Below are positions 36,068 to 46,499 of a stretch of 64,000 bases of DNA, one piece after another. The DNA is from Alcaligenaceae bacterium. Lineage in GTDB: Bacteria > Pseudomonadota > Gammaproteobacteria > Burkholderiales > Burkholderiaceae_B. The stretch covers positions 1-64,000 of the forward strand of contig CANCOC010000003.1 of the NCBI GenBank assembly GCA_947379755.1. Reading direction: 5' to 3'. Each line of letters starts with the position of its first letter. The stretch's first letter is position 1. The notes under the pieces are model-generated. The model did not search any database, was not told the DNA's origin, and was given only the letters and a program-made list of their open reading frames with translations. A program made the position numbers and the translations under genes.

Positions 36068-36694
36068 ATGACAAATCAATCAAAGGTATCGACAGAAACT
36101 CTGCGCGTGGGCCTCGTTTCGGTCTCGGACCGCGCCTCACAAGGTGTGTACGTGGATCAGGGCATTCCTGCCCTCCAGAGCTGGCTGGAAGGCGCGTTGA
36201 CGACGCCCTTGCAGATTGTTTCCCGCCTGGTTCAGGATGATGCTGCGACCATTTCGGCGGCACTGGTCGAGCTGGTCGATATTGAGCAATGCCATCTTGT
36301 GCTGACCACGGGCGGGACGGGGCCAGCACGTCGGGACGTCACGCCTGAGGCGACTCAGGCGGTTGCCACGCGCGAAATACCTGGTTTTGGTGAGCAGATG
36401 CGCCAGATCAGCCTGCAGTTCGTACCGACGGCAATCCTGTCTCGTCAGTTAGCTGTGTTGCGTGAAATCGATGGCCACGCCGCGTTGATCATCAATCTGC
36501 CAGGCCAACCCAAGGCCATCAGCGAAACCCTGGAAGGGCTCAAGCGAGAGGATGGCAGTTCGGTCGTATCAGGTATTTTTGCGGCGGTGCCTTATTGCAT
36601 CGATCTGATCGGTGGTCCTTATATTGAAACCAACGAGCAGGTCGTCAAGGCCTTTCGTCCAAAATCTGCCCGCCGGCAACCGCCAGCGGGCTAG
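36068..36694 (+). CDS. mog: Molybdopterin adenylyltransferase
   Basis: VGLVSVSDRASQGVYVDQGIPAL, LVLTTGGTGPARRDVTPEAT, NLPGQPKAISETL. Confidence 0.93.
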   Translation: MTNQSKVSTETLRVGLVSVSDRASQGVYVDQGIPALQSWLEGALTTPLQIVSRLVQDDAATISAALVELVDIEQCHLVLTTGGTGPARRDVTPEATQAVATREIPGFGEQMRQISLQFVPTAILSRQLAVLREIDGHAALIINLPGQPKAISETLEGLKREDGSSVVSGIFAAVPYCIDLIGGPYIETNEQVVKAFRPKSARRQPPAG

Positions 36695-36700
36695 AGGTGG

Positions 36701-37897
36701 TTAGTGGGCTTTTAAGCGCCAGAGCGATGTGACCTCCTGGCGTCTGGCATCGGCCAAGGGATCTTCCTCATCTTTGGATTTTGGGTGAATCGGCCGGGTG
36801 TCCAGACGCTCAAGTACCTCAAGACCCGCCATATCAATCAGGGCCAGCAGATCTTCCCGGCTGCGCAGATGCAAATGCTCGGCCAGATCCGAGAGGATTA
36901 GCCAGACTTCGCCATTCGGGTTCAGGTGCTCGCAGGCACCGTTGAGCAAGCCCTTGAGCATGCGTTGATCGGGATCGTAGACTGCATGTTCCAGTGCAGA
37001 TGCCGGCTTGCCAGGGAGCCATGGTGGGTTGCAGACGATCAGGTCCGCCCGCCCCTCGGGGTAAAGATCCGTTGCACGCAATTTAATCTGATTTTCACGC
37101 TTGAGCAGGCGAATGTTTTCACGGGCGCAGTCAATGGCTTTGGGGTTGGCATCGGTGGCGATGACCAAAGGTACACCGCGCTGGACCAGGAGCGCTGCCA
37201 GCACGCCGGTGCCCGTACCCACATCAAAGGCGATCTGAATATCGCCACCCATGTTTGCACGCAACAGCAAGTCAATGTATTCGGCACGTACGGGCGCAAA
37301 GACGCCATAGTGCGGGTGAATATGCGCCTGCAATGCAGGAATTTCAACACCTTTTTTACGCCACTCATAGGCACTGATGACGCCCAGTAGTTCGCTCATG
37401 GGAACCACATAGCCTGCCTGGTCATCGCCGTATGCAGCCATGCAGGCTGCTGTCACATCGGGCGCACGTCTTTGCTTCAATACGTGATGCGGCTCTACGC
37501 GCAACAAGAGCATGCCAAGTGTGCGTGCGCGTTGCGCGCGCGCCAGGCGCACCTGGTGAAATCGTTCCGGGTAGGGCATGTCGGCATATTTAACCCGGCG
37601 TTTGGCGGTACGCCGACCCATGGCCTGCAGCAGTTGGCGGGCATTCTGAAAATCGCCTGTCCAGATCAGTCCCACACCTTCGCTGGCATACCGGTAGGCC
37701 GTGTCGGCTGTCATCGTGTCGTCGGCGACCATGGTGCGCTTGGGAGGTGCCCAGTTATTTTCAGAGCGCCAGATTGCACGACAGGTCTGTTCTTGATTGT
37801 CCAGCCATTCTATGTGGGTGGCGACCGGCGTTGGTCCCTTTGCAGGGGACTTTACGCCAGGAGTGGCGGGGGTCGGGGAGGGGGCTGATTCATGCAT
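36701..37897 (-). CDS. Class I SAM-dependent methyltransferase
   Basis: FDVGTGTGVLAALLVQRG motif I, NPPWLPG motif IV. Confidence 0.88.
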   Translation of the reverse strand: MHESAPSPTPATPGVKSPAKGPTPVATHIEWLDNQEQTCRAIWRSENNWAPPKRTMVADDTMTADTAYRYASEGVGLIWTGDFQNARQLLQAMGRRTAKRRVKYADMPYPERFHQVRLARAQRARTLGMLLLRVEPHHVLKQRRAPDVTAACMAAYGDDQAGYVVPMSELLGVISAYEWRKKGVEIPALQAHIHPHYGVFAPVRAEYIDLLLRANMGGDIQIAFDVGTGTGVLAALLVQRGVPLVIATDANPKAIDCARENIRLLKRENQIKLRATDLYPEGRADLIVCNPPWLPGKPASALEHAVYDPDQRMLKGLLNGACEHLNPNGEVWLILSDLAEHLHLRSREDLLALIDMAGLEVLERLDTRPIHPKSKDEEDPLADARRQEVTSLWRLKAH

Positions 37898-38034
37898 AAG
37901 TGGGTCTCTGGACGCAAAAACTAAAGGCCAAAACCGACTTTTCGGCCGAGTTGGGGCAAATACTGCAGCGCTGCCGTAAAATAATGCGTTAATTCACGAT
38001 CAACCCCGACATTTTGCTCTAAAAAGGATTTCTC

Positions 38035-39099
38035 ATGGCCCTCGTCTCAATGCGCCAGCTTTTAGATCATGCCGCCGAGCATGGTTATGGTATTCCAGCT
38101 TTCAACGTGAACAACCTCGAACAAGTTCAGGCCATCATGGAAGCCGCTGCCCAGACTGACAGCCCAGTCATCATGCAGGCTTCGGCCGGCGCGCGCAAAT
38201 ATGCCGGTGAGGGGTTCCTTAAATATCTGATTCAGGCTGCCGTTGAGTCCTACCCCCACATTCCCGTGGTGATGCATCAGGATCATGGCCAGTCACCTAA
38301 AATCTGTCAGGGTGCGATTGACCTGGGCTTCTCAAGCGTCATGATGGATGGTTCACTCAAAGAAGATGGCAAAACGATTGCTGATTACGACTATAACGTC
38401 GCGGTGACCAGGCAGGTTGTCGACATGGCCCACAAACTGGGCGTGACAGTTGAGGGTGAGCTCGGATGCCTCGGCTCGCTCGAAACCATGGAAGGTGATA
38501 AAGAAGACGGCCACGGCGCCGACGGCAAACTGACCATGGATCAGTTGCTGACCGATCCTGAGCAGGCCGCTGACTTTGTGCGCAGGACCCAGCTCGATGC
38601 GCTGGCGATCGCCATTGGGACCAGTCACGGTGCCTATAAATTCACCCGTAAGCCTACGGGCGACATCCTGTCGATTTCACGCATCAAAGAAATCAACAAG
38701 CGTTTGCCCAATACGCACCTTGTGATGCACGGCAGCTCAAGCGTGCCACAAGAATTGCTCGCAGAGATCCGCCAGTTTGGTGGTGACATGAAAGAAACCT
38801 ACGGCGTCCCGGTCGAAGAAATCCAGGAGGCCATCAAGTTCGGGGTGCGCAAGATCAATATCGATACTGATATCCGTCTGGCTATGACTGGTGCAATCCG
38901 TCGTTTCTTTGCCGAAAATCCAGGCAAGTTTGATCCGCGTGAATATTTGAAGCCGGCCCGCGAAGCAGCAAAAGCAATTTGTATCGCCCGGTACCAGCAA
39001 TTCGGCACGGCTGGCAACGCCAGCAAGATCAAGGCGCTGCCATTGACAACGATCGCGGCGGAATATGCTGCGGGCAAGTTGTCACAGGTTGTCCAGTAA
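38035..39099 (+). CDS. fba: Class II fructose-bisphosphate aldolase (Calvin-cycle subtype)
   Basis: [59 protein letters not shown]. Confidence 0.96.
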   Translation: MALVSMRQLLDHAAEHGYGIPAFNVNNLEQVQAIMEAAAQTDSPVIMQASAGARKYAGEGFLKYLIQAAVESYPHIPVVMHQDHGQSPKICQGAIDLGFSSVMMDGSLKEDGKTIADYDYNVAVTRQVVDMAHKLGVTVEGELGCLGSLETMEGDKEDGHGADGKLTMDQLLTDPEQAADFVRRTQLDALAIAIGTSHGAYKFTRKPTGDILSISRIKEINKRLPNTHLVMHGSSSVPQELLAEIRQFGGDMKETYGVPVEEIQEAIKFGVRKINIDTDIRLAMTGAIRRFFAENPGKFDPREYLKPAREAAKAICIARYQQFGTAGNASKIKALPLTTIAAEYAAGKLSQVVQ

Positions 39100-39126
39100 G
39101 CAGAGTCGGTTTTTGTAATTATCCCA

Positions 39127-39161
39127 GAGCGCCTGTGGCATGTTGTGCATGCCCGGCGCTC
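39127..39161. other. Two-tier hairpin in the fba-purC spacer
   Basis: GAGCGCC-tgt-GGCATG-ttgtg-CATGCC-c-GGCGCTC. Confidence 0.6.
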
Positions 39162-39183
39162 GATTCATCAAATGGATCTATTT

Positions 39184-40065
39184 GTGACTGCAGCGCTCTA
39201 CGAATCCAGTATTAAATCCTTGCCCCTGCTTGCACGAGGCAAAGTACGTGACATGTATGCCGTAGGCGAGGACAAGTTGCTCATCATTGCAACGGACCGT
39301 ATTTCGGCGTTTGATGTCATCCTTGATGATCCGATTCCCGGTAAGGGCCAGGTGCTCAAAGAACTGACCGACTTCTGGCTGGCCAAGCTTGCTCACGTAC
39401 TGCCCAATCACTCAACGGGTATTGACCCAGCGGATGTGGTGACGGCTGAGGAGCGTGAACAGGTGATGGGTCGCGCCGTGGTGGTCAAGCGTCTTAAGCC
39501 GATTATGGTTGAGGCGGTCGCACGTGGTTATTTGATTGGCTCCGGCTGGAAAGATTATCAGGCCACAGGCTCTGTCTGCGGGATCGCTTTGCCTGCAGGA
39601 CTTCAGCAGGCCGGCAAACTTCCGCAACCAATTTTTACTCCCGCCGCAAAGGCTGAACTCGGCATGCACGACGAGAACGTCGACTTCGCGCATGTCATCA
39701 AGGAAGTCGGCATAGAAATGGCCGAGCGTATTCGCGAGGTGACCTTGCGTCTGTATGCAGAGGCATCCGCATTTGCAGCCACAAAAGGTATCATCATTGC
39801 CGATACCAAATTTGAATTTGGGCTGGACAGCGAGGGAACGTTGCATCTCATGGATGAGGTCCTGACGCCCGACTCTTCACGGTTCTGGCCAGCCGAGGGT
39901 TATCGGGCAGGCATCAGTCCTCCGTCTTTTGACAAACAGTTTGTGCGTGACTGGCTCGAGACCCAGGATTGGGACAAGACACCACCGGCACCCAAACTGC
40001 CCGCCGATGTGATTGCAAGGACTGCCGCAAAGTATCGCGAAGCACTTGATCGCCTGACCGCCTGA
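39184..40065 (+). CDS. purC: Phosphoribosylaminoimidazole-succinocarboxamide synthase
   Basis: [41 protein letters not shown]; start ambiguous (GTG 39184, ATG 39172 or GTG 39145). Confidence 0.93.
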   Translation: MTAALYESSIKSLPLLARGKVRDMYAVGEDKLLIIATDRISAFDVILDDPIPGKGQVLKELTDFWLAKLAHVLPNHSTGIDPADVVTAEEREQVMGRAVVVKRLKPIMVEAVARGYLIGSGWKDYQATGSVCGIALPAGLQQAGKLPQPIFTPAAKAELGMHDENVDFAHVIKEVGIEMAERIREVTLRLYAEASAFAATKGIIIADTKFEFGLDSEGTLHLMDEVLTPDSSRFWPAEGYRAGISPPSFDKQFVRDWLETQDWDKTPPAPKLPADVIARTAAKYREALDRLTA

Positions 40066-40093
40066 TTGTTTTCATTTTTTATTGAGTCTTTGC

Positions 40094-40630
40094 ATGACAT
40101 CTTCTGCTTTATCTGACGGCGCTGCAGGCGCAAGCATTGTTCAACGTCCTCCGGTTGTGGGTGTCATCATGGGCTCTTCGAGCGACTGGGATGTCATGCA
40201 GCATGCTGTGAATATATTCACGGAATTCGGCGTGTCGTGCGAGACCCGTGTGATTTCGGCGCACCGTATGCCTCAGGACATGGCTGAATATGGTGCTGCA
40301 GCCGCCAGCCGGGGCTTGCGCGCGATTGTGGCTGGTGCAGGCGGTGCTGCGCATCTGCCAGGCATGATGGCTGCCCTGACTGAGGTGCCGGTGTTTGGTG
40401 TGCCCGTTCCTTCAAAATATCTTCGTGGTGAAGACTCCCTGTTGTCTATTGTGCAGATGCCTAAGGGTGTGCCCGTTGCAACCTTTGCAATTGGAGAGGC
40501 CGGCGCAGCCAATGCCGCCTTGCATGTGATTGCGAATCTGGCATGCACCGATCCTGCCTTGCGTGAGCAGCTCATTGCCTTTCGTGCCAGACAGACAGAG
40601 GCGGCACGCGCCATGCGGGTGCCCTTGTGA
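40094..40630 (+). CDS. purE: 5-(carboxyamino)imidazole ribonucleotide mutase
   Basis: VGVIMGSSSDWDVMQHAVNIFTEFGVSCETRVISAHRMP. Confidence 0.97.
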   Translation: MTSSALSDGAAGASIVQRPPVVGVIMGSSSDWDVMQHAVNIFTEFGVSCETRVISAHRMPQDMAEYGAAAASRGLRAIVAGAGGAAHLPGMMAALTEVPVFGVPVPSKYLRGEDSLLSIVQMPKGVPVATFAIGEAGAANAALHVIANLACTDPALREQLIAFRARQTEAARAMRVPL

Positions 40631-41778
40631 TTGCACCGGGTGAGTGGCTAGGTTTAATGGGCGGCGGTCAGTTGGGCCGCATGTTTTGTCATGCTGCACA
40701 GGCACTGGGCTATCGCGTGGTGGTTCTTGATCCTGCCGGGGATGGACCTGCTGCTTCGGTGGCGGATGCCCATATCGAAGCAAGTTATGACGACCCGACG
40801 GGTCTGATCAAACTCGCGCAACGCAGCCGAGCTGTCACGACTGAATTTGAAAATGTCCCTGCAAAAAGCTTGCAGTCGCTGTCCACGACCTGTCGTGTGA
40901 CGCCTGGTGCACATGCTGTTGAGATTGTGCAGGACCGTATTGCCGAAAAATCCTTCATCGCCAGCCAAGGCGTTTCAGTTGCCCCGTATGTTCCAGTCAG
41001 AAGTCTGGCCGAGTTGCATGCAGCCGATGCCAGTTTGTTTCCAGGCATTCTTAAAGTTGCCCGGCTGGGTTATGACGGTAAGGGTCAGGCACGCGTTCGT
41101 TCGCGTGAAGAGGCAGTCGCTGCATGGAATGAATTCGGTTGCGTACCCTGTGTACTAGAAGCCATGCTGGATCTTAAAGAAGAGTTGTCTGTAGTGCTGG
41201 CGCGCGGCCTGGATGGTACGTGTGCGGTATTTCCAGTTGCGACCAACGTGCACCATGAGGGAATTCTGGCGGTCACGACTGTCGATATGCAGCCTGTTGC
41301 CATGGCTGAGCAGGCCACCGAAGCGGCATGTGCCATTGCCCGCGGACTCAATTATCACGGTGTGATGTGTGTCGAGTTTTTTGTGTTGCGCGACGGGCAG
41401 CTGCTCGTGAATGAAATTGCCCCCCGTCCGCATAACAGTGGGCACTTCACCATGAATGCCTGTGTGACCAGCCAGTTTGAACAGCAAGCGCGTGTGATGG
41501 CAGGACTGCCTCTGGGTAGCACACGCTTGCTTGCACCGGTGGTGATGCTCAATATTCTGGGTGATGTCTGGTATCCGGATGCAAGTGACATGCAGGTCGA
41601 ACCTGATTGGTCTGCGGTGCTTGCGGTGCCTGGCGCCTCTTTGCATTTATACGGCAAGCGTGAAGCGAGACGCGCCCGCAAGATGGGGCATATCAATATC
41701 ACAGGGGCCACGCTGAGTGAGACGATTGCGGCAGCCAACCAGATTGTTCAGGTGCTGCGTTTGCCCGTCGCAGCGTAA
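40627..41778 (+). CDS. purK: 5-(carboxyamino)imidazole ribonucleotide synthase
   Basis: GTG start overlapping purE TGA; LGLMGGGQLGRMFCHAAQALGYRVVVLDP; NEIAPRPHNSGHFT. Confidence 0.96.
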   Translation: MIAPGEWLGLMGGGQLGRMFCHAAQALGYRVVVLDPAGDGPAASVADAHIEASYDDPTGLIKLAQRSRAVTTEFENVPAKSLQSLSTTCRVTPGAHAVEIVQDRIAEKSFIASQGVSVAPYVPVRSLAELHAADASLFPGILKVARLGYDGKGQARVRSREEAVAAWNEFGCVPCVLEAMLDLKEELSVVLARGLDGTCAVFPVATNVHHEGILAVTTVDMQPVAMAEQATEAACAIARGLNYHGVMCVEFFVLRDGQLLVNEIAPRPHNSGHFTMNACVTSQFEQQARVMAGLPLGSTRLLAPVVMLNILGDVWYPDASDMQVEPDWSAVLAVPGASLHLYGKREARRARKMGHINITGATLSETIAAANQIVQVLRLPVAA

Positions 41779-42843
41779 GTGATGGTGGATCAGACTTCAA
41801 GCCCCGTTCCATATCCCTGCGGAGCAAGCCCGACAGAGATTGCGCATGCGGTCGATGTCCTGGTGCAGGGCGGACTTGTTGGATTTCCAACAGAGACAGT
41901 CTATGGTCTGGGGGCGGATGCTGAAAGCCCTCAGGCGGTTGCACGCATTTATCAGGCCAAAGGCCGCCCCTCCAATCATCCCGTGATCGTGCATATCGCA
42001 CCCGAAGCCGATCTGTTGTACTGGGTGGCATCTCTGCCAAAGCAGGCGCAGGCACTGATTGATGCCTTCTGGCCAGGGCCGTTGACTTTGATTTTGAAAC
42101 GCGCACCCAATATTTCTGCCGTGGTCAGTGGCGGGCAGGATAGTATCGGTCTGCGCTGCCCATCGCATCCCGTTGCACAGGCTCTCATCAGAGGGTTTGC
42201 AGCCAGTCGCTCTTCGGGGCAGGCAGGGATTGCCGCACCCTCTGCCAACAAGTTCGGGCACGTTTCGCCGACCCAGGTCAGCCACGTTCGCAGTGAATTT
42301 CCAGAGTTGGTGGAGCAAGGCATGCCTGTGCTCGAGGGTGGCGCCAGTGAGGTAGGGATTGAGTCGACAATTGTGGATCTGTCCAGAGTGGATCAGGGAG
42401 TCGGTCCTGTTTTGTTGCGTCCCGGCCATATCTCTGCTGCACAGATCGAGGCCGTACTGCATCAAGCCGTGCAGGATGCGGACGCCGGTGCACCGCGTGT
42501 GTCTGGTGCATTGAAAGCCCATTACGCTCCACACACTCCGTTGCAGTTGAGCGACTTTGCAGGTTTGCTCAGGCTGGCACAGGATCCTGGGCTGCAGGCC
42601 ACTCAGCGCATCGCGCTCGTGTCGTATTCGATTGCGCCAGTCCTGGCAACCACTCCCAGGCATCCTCAGATTGACTGGATTGCCTTGCCGGACAAGCCTG
42701 AGGCATACAGTCATGCCTTGTATGCAACGCTACGTGCCCTGGATCAGTCGGGTTATGTGCGCATCGTATGGGAACATGTTCCCGAACATGCGGACTGGGC
42801 CGGAGTCAAAGATCGGCTCGGTCGCGCGGCTGCCGCATTTTAA
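41779..42843 (+). CDS. L-threonylcarbamoyladenylate synthase (Sua5/YciO/YrdC)
   Basis: GGLVGFPTETVYGLGADAESPQAVARIYQAKGRPSNHPVIVH, C-terminal Sua5 domain. Confidence 0.94.
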   Translation: MMVDQTSSPVPYPCGASPTEIAHAVDVLVQGGLVGFPTETVYGLGADAESPQAVARIYQAKGRPSNHPVIVHIAPEADLLYWVASLPKQAQALIDAFWPGPLTLILKRAPNISAVVSGGQDSIGLRCPSHPVAQALIRGFAASRSSGQAGIAAPSANKFGHVSPTQVSHVRSEFPELVEQGMPVLEGGASEVGIESTIVDLSRVDQGVGPVLLRPGHISAAQIEAVLHQAVQDADAGAPRVSGALKAHYAPHTPLQLSDFAGLLRLAQDPGLQATQRIALVSYSIAPVLATTPRHPQIDWIALPDKPEAYSHALYATLRALDQSGYVRIVWEHVPEHADWAGVKDRLGRAAAAF

Positions 42844-42863
42844 GTCAGCAGCTCGCATCAATC

Positions 42864-43853
42864 TTAGTTTGCAGACGCTTTCGACTTCTTGATCAGTTCG
42901 GCCCAGCGCGGAATTTCTTTAGCCATCAATTCAGCCAGCTCGGCGGGTGAACCCCCGACCACGACCATCCCCATTTCTGTCAGCTTATCTTTGACATCCT
43001 GTTGTTTGAGGGCGTTTGAGATGTCCGTGCTCAGGCGGTCAACAATCGGTTTAGGTGTTCCTTTTGGTGCATATACTGCTTGCCAGGAGAACATCTGGAA
43101 GTCGGGTACGCCCGCTTCAATCATGGTTGGTGTGTCGGGTGCAATCGCAATGCGTGTGTCCGTCGTCACTGCGAGTAGTTTGAGTTTGCCCGCCTTGATT
43201 AAAGGAAAGGCAGCGGTCAGCTGATCAAACATGAACGTGACCTGACCGGTTGCAACGTCGGTCATTGCTGGTGGGGTGCCCTTGTAAGGGATATGCGTGA
43301 GTTGGAGACCAAGCCTGTCACCCAGCAATTCGCCCGCCAGGTGTGTAGAGGTGCCTGCACCAGACGACGCAAAGGTACGACGGTTTGGATCTTTTTTAAG
43401 AACGTCAATGAGTTCCGCGACACTGTTGATGCCAGAGTTTGCACCAACCAGCAGCACATTTGGCAGAAAGGCGACCAGCGAGACGGGCTCAAAATCTTTG
43501 ACCGGATCGTATGCAAGATTTGGGTACAGGCCCGCGTTGATGGCATGCGTGCTGATGGTGCCACCCATGATGGTATAGCCGTCCGGTGCTGCTTTGGCCA
43601 CGTAGGTCGCCCCGATGCCGCCGCCCGTTCCGGGTTTGTTTTCAACGAACACAGTTTGTTTGAGTGACTCGGTCAGTTTGCCCGCAAGCGTGCGGCCAAT
43701 CACATCTGTCGAGCCGCCCGGTGTGAAGGGCACAACATAAGTGATAGGTTTGGCCGCGGGCCAGGCCGTTTGAGCATGGGATGCGGCTGCGAAGGTGGTC
43801 GCCAGCATTGCCAGGCCAAGCCTGGCAATCAGTGAGCGGTTGAGTGCATACAT
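42864..43853 (-). CDS. Bug (TctC) family tripartite tricarboxylate transporter substrate-binding protein
   Basis: ITYVVPFTPGGSTDVIGRTLAGKL, KPGTGGGIGATYVAKAAPDGYTIM. Confidence 0.95.
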   Translation of the reverse strand: MYALNRSLIARLGLAMLATTFAAASHAQTAWPAAKPITYVVPFTPGGSTDVIGRTLAGKLTESLKQTVFVENKPGTGGGIGATYVAKAAPDGYTIMGGTISTHAINAGLYPNLAYDPVKDFEPVSLVAFLPNVLLVGANSGINSVAELIDVLKKDPNRRTFASSGAGTSTHLAGELLGDRLGLQLTHIPYKGTPPAMTDVATGQVTFMFDQLTAAFPLIKAGKLKLLAVTTDTRIAIAPDTPTMIEAGVPDFQMFSWQAVYAPKGTPKPIVDRLSTDISNALKQQDVKDKLTEMGMVVVGGSPAELAELMAKEIPRWAELIKKSKASAN

Positions 43854-43885
43854 GGGTGTTGTCTCCGGAGTATTGACCGTTTTAT

Positions 43886-44602
43886 TTAACGTTTATTTTC
43901 TGTGCGCCAGACCTGGAATTCCGTGCGACTCTTTTCTTCTGTCGGTGGATAGAGTCCAAGAATTGTACGGCCCTCTAAAACCTTTTCTGTCACAAAGTCT
44001 TCAAAAGCGGTCATCTCGACAGCCTCATTGGCGATGTCCTCTGCCATCTCTTTTGGAATCACGACTACGCCTTCTGCATCACCCACGATTACATCGCCGG
44101 GGAACACAGCAACATCGCCACAGCCAATGGGCACGTTGATATCCAGTGCCTGATGCAAGGTCAGATTGGTTGGTGGACTTGGACGGTTGTGATAAGCCGG
44201 AATAGAAAGCGTGGCAATCTCTGGTGAGTCGCGAAAGCCACCGTCAGTAACTACGCCCGCCACACCGCGCTTCATCAGGCGACTGACCAGAATGGATCCT
44301 GCAGAGGCCGCACGCGGATCTTTGCGGCTGTCGATCATGAGCACGGCGCCCTCGGGGCATTGCTCGACAGCGACACGCTGGGGATGTTTTTGATCCAGGA
44401 ACGCGGTGATGGGATTGAGATCTTCGCGGGCGGGAATGTAGCGCAGTGTGAAGGCCTCTCCGACCATGTTTGGCAGGTTGGGGTTCAGTGGGTGGACATC
44501 CTGGATGAACTGGTTGCGCAGGCCGCGCTTGAATAATGCCGTGCACAAAGTGGGAGTGCTGACGCGCATCAATTTGTTACGGATTTCTGAGTTGAGTGCC
44601 AT
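43886..44602 (-). CDS. RraA family protein (aldolase/decarboxylase-like)
   Basis: DPRAASAGSILVSRLMKRGVAGVVTDGGFRDS; GDVAVFPGDVIVGDAEGVVVIP. Confidence 0.9.
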   Translation of the reverse strand: MALNSEIRNKLMRVSTPTLCTALFKRGLRNQFIQDVHPLNPNLPNMVGEAFTLRYIPAREDLNPITAFLDQKHPQRVAVEQCPEGAVLMIDSRKDPRAASAGSILVSRLMKRGVAGVVTDGGFRDSPEIATLSIPAYHNRPSPPTNLTLHQALDINVPIGCGDVAVFPGDVIVGDAEGVVVIPKEMAEDIANEAVEMTAFEDFVTEKVLEGRTILGLYPPTEEKSRTEFQVWRTENKR

Positions 44603-44652
44603 TCTGGTGCTCCGATAAAAGATTGATCAATACTGAGAGTGGATATGTGGAT

Positions 44653-46392
44653 TTAGTAAATTGCAGGTTCGTCGACAGGCGCACCAAAAGAGGTTTCTAG
44701 AAAATCAAAATCGCAACCCTGGTCAGCCTGCAAAATATGGCGACTGAACATCCAGCCGTAGCCGCGCTCGTAGCGGCGCGCAGGTGCGACCCAGGCGGCA
44801 CGTCGCAAGGCAAGTTCCTGGTCACTGACTTCCATGTGAATACTGCGTGCTGCGACATCTACAGTGATGAGGTCACCCGTTTTGACGAGTGCCAGTGGTC
44901 CGCCGATATAGGCTTCGGGTGCTGCGTGCAGAATGCAGGCGCCGTAGCTGGTGCCGCTCATGCGTGCATCGGAGAGCCGTAACATGTCGCGTACGCCTTG
45001 TTTGACCAGTTTGAGAGGGATCGGGAGCATGCCCCATTCAGGCATGCCCGGACCGCCCTGTGGACCAGCATTACGCAGCACCAGGATGTGTTCAGCAGTC
45101 ACGTCGAGGTTTTCGTCATCCACCGCAGCTTTCATTTCGGGGTAGCTGTCGAACACCAGCGCAGGTCCTGTGTGCTTCAACAGGTGAGGCGCGCAGGCGC
45201 TTGGTTTGATGACCGCACCGTTGGGTGCAATATTGCCGCGCAGGACTGCCAGTGCACCCTCAGCATAAAGTGGGTTGTCCAGAGTGCGAATGACGTCATC
45301 GCTGTAGACCTCCGCCCCCTTGATGTTTTCGCCGGTTGTCTGGCCCGTTACGGTCATGGCATTCAGGTCCAGATGCGGTGCAATCCGGTTCATGAGTGCT
45401 GGCAACCCCCCTGCATAGTAGAAATCCTCCATCAGATACTTGTCGCCGCTCGGCCGGATATTCGCAATCACAGGCACTTTACGGCTGGCCGCATCAAAAT
45501 CATCCAGAGTGACTTCGCAGTGTGTGCCGGCACGTCTGGACATCGCCACCAGATGGACGATTGCATTGGTGCTGCATCCCATGGCCATGGCGACCGCAAT
45601 GCCATTGTCAAAGTTGGCGCGTGTGAGCATACGGGCGGGTGTCAGGTCTTCCCAGGCCATTTCTACGATTCTTCGTCCGCAGGCAGCTGACATGCGGGGA
45701 TGATTCGAATCGGGAGCAGGGATGCTTGAGGCGCCTGGCAAAGCCATGCCGATGGCTTCGGCGATGCCCATCATGGTCGCAGCCGTGCCCATGGTCATGC
45801 AGGTCCCATGGCTACGTGCGATGCCGGCTTCGACTTCGATCCATTCTGTTTTGGATATTTTTCCTGCGCGTCGTTCATCCCAGAATTTCCAGGCATCTGA
45901 ACCTGAGCCCAGCACTTTTCCTTTCCAGTTGCCGCGCAGCATCGGACCAGCAGGCAGATAAATGCAGGGCAAACCGGCTGACAGTGCGCCCATGATCAGG
46001 CCGGGGGTTGTTTTGTCGCAGCCACCCATCAATACCGCTGCATCGACCGGGTGACTCCGGATGAGCTCTTCGGTATCCATGGCGAGCATGTTGCGGTAGA
46101 GCATCGTGGTGGGTTTGACGTATTGTTCGGCCAGCGAAATGGCCGGCAACTCCAGCGGAAACCCACCCGCCTGCAAAATGCCCCGTTTGACGTCCTCTAC
46201 GCGCTGTTTGAAGTGCGTATGGCAAGGGTTGATATCAGACCAGGTGTTGATGATGGCGATGACGGGCTTGCCCTCCCAGTCGGCTGGGGCATACCCCATC
46301 TGCATGGCACGCGAACGATGTCCGAAAGAGCGCAGGTCGTCGTGGGCGAACCAGCGTGCGCTGCGCAAGGTGTCTGGAGTTTTACGGGTCAT
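44653..46392 (-). CDS. IlvD/Edd family dehydratase (sugar-acid dehydratase, arabinonate-type)
   Basis: RSARWFAHDDLRSFGHRSRAMQMGYAPADWEGKPVIAIINTWSDINPCH; MGGCDKTTPGLIMGA; start at MTRKTPD. Confidence 0.92.
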   Translation of the reverse strand: MTRKTPDTLRSARWFAHDDLRSFGHRSRAMQMGYAPADWEGKPVIAIINTWSDINPCHTHFKQRVEDVKRGILQAGGFPLELPAISLAEQYVKPTTMLYRNMLAMDTEELIRSHPVDAAVLMGGCDKTTPGLIMGALSAGLPCIYLPAGPMLRGNWKGKVLGSGSDAWKFWDERRAGKISKTEWIEVEAGIARSHGTCMTMGTAATMMGIAEAIGMALPGASSIPAPDSNHPRMSAACGRRIVEMAWEDLTPARMLTRANFDNGIAVAMAMGCSTNAIVHLVAMSRRAGTHCEVTLDDFDAASRKVPVIANIRPSGDKYLMEDFYYAGGLPALMNRIAPHLDLNAMTVTGQTTGENIKGAEVYSDDVIRTLDNPLYAEGALAVLRGNIAPNGAVIKPSACAPHLLKHTGPALVFDSYPEMKAAVDDENLDVTAEHILVLRNAGPQGGPGMPEWGMLPIPLKLVKQGVRDMLRLSDARMSGTSYGACILHAAPEAYIGGPLALVKTGDLITVDVAARSIHMEVSDQELALRRAAWVAPARRYERGYGWMFSRHILQADQGCDFDFLETSFGAPVDEPAIY

Positions 46393-46434
46393 TTGGGCTT
46401 TTTTTGTTATCTGAATCAGGAATTCGAAGTAAAG

Positions 46435-46450
46435 CACTAATATATTAGTG
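46435..46450. promoter_or_regulatory. 16-bp perfect palindrome, probable GntR operator
   Basis: CACTAATATATTAGTG in the divergent spacer between the dehydratase and the gntR gene. Confidence 0.6.
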
Positions 46451-46499
46451 TGTCAACGGTAAGATATGTCTTGGTCACAATGACGCGTAAGGTTTTTGA

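Noticed and set aside
41797-42714. 305-aa minus-strand ORF opposite the Sua5-family gene
   Set aside because: Antisense shadow; Cys/Arg-rich, no family resemblance.
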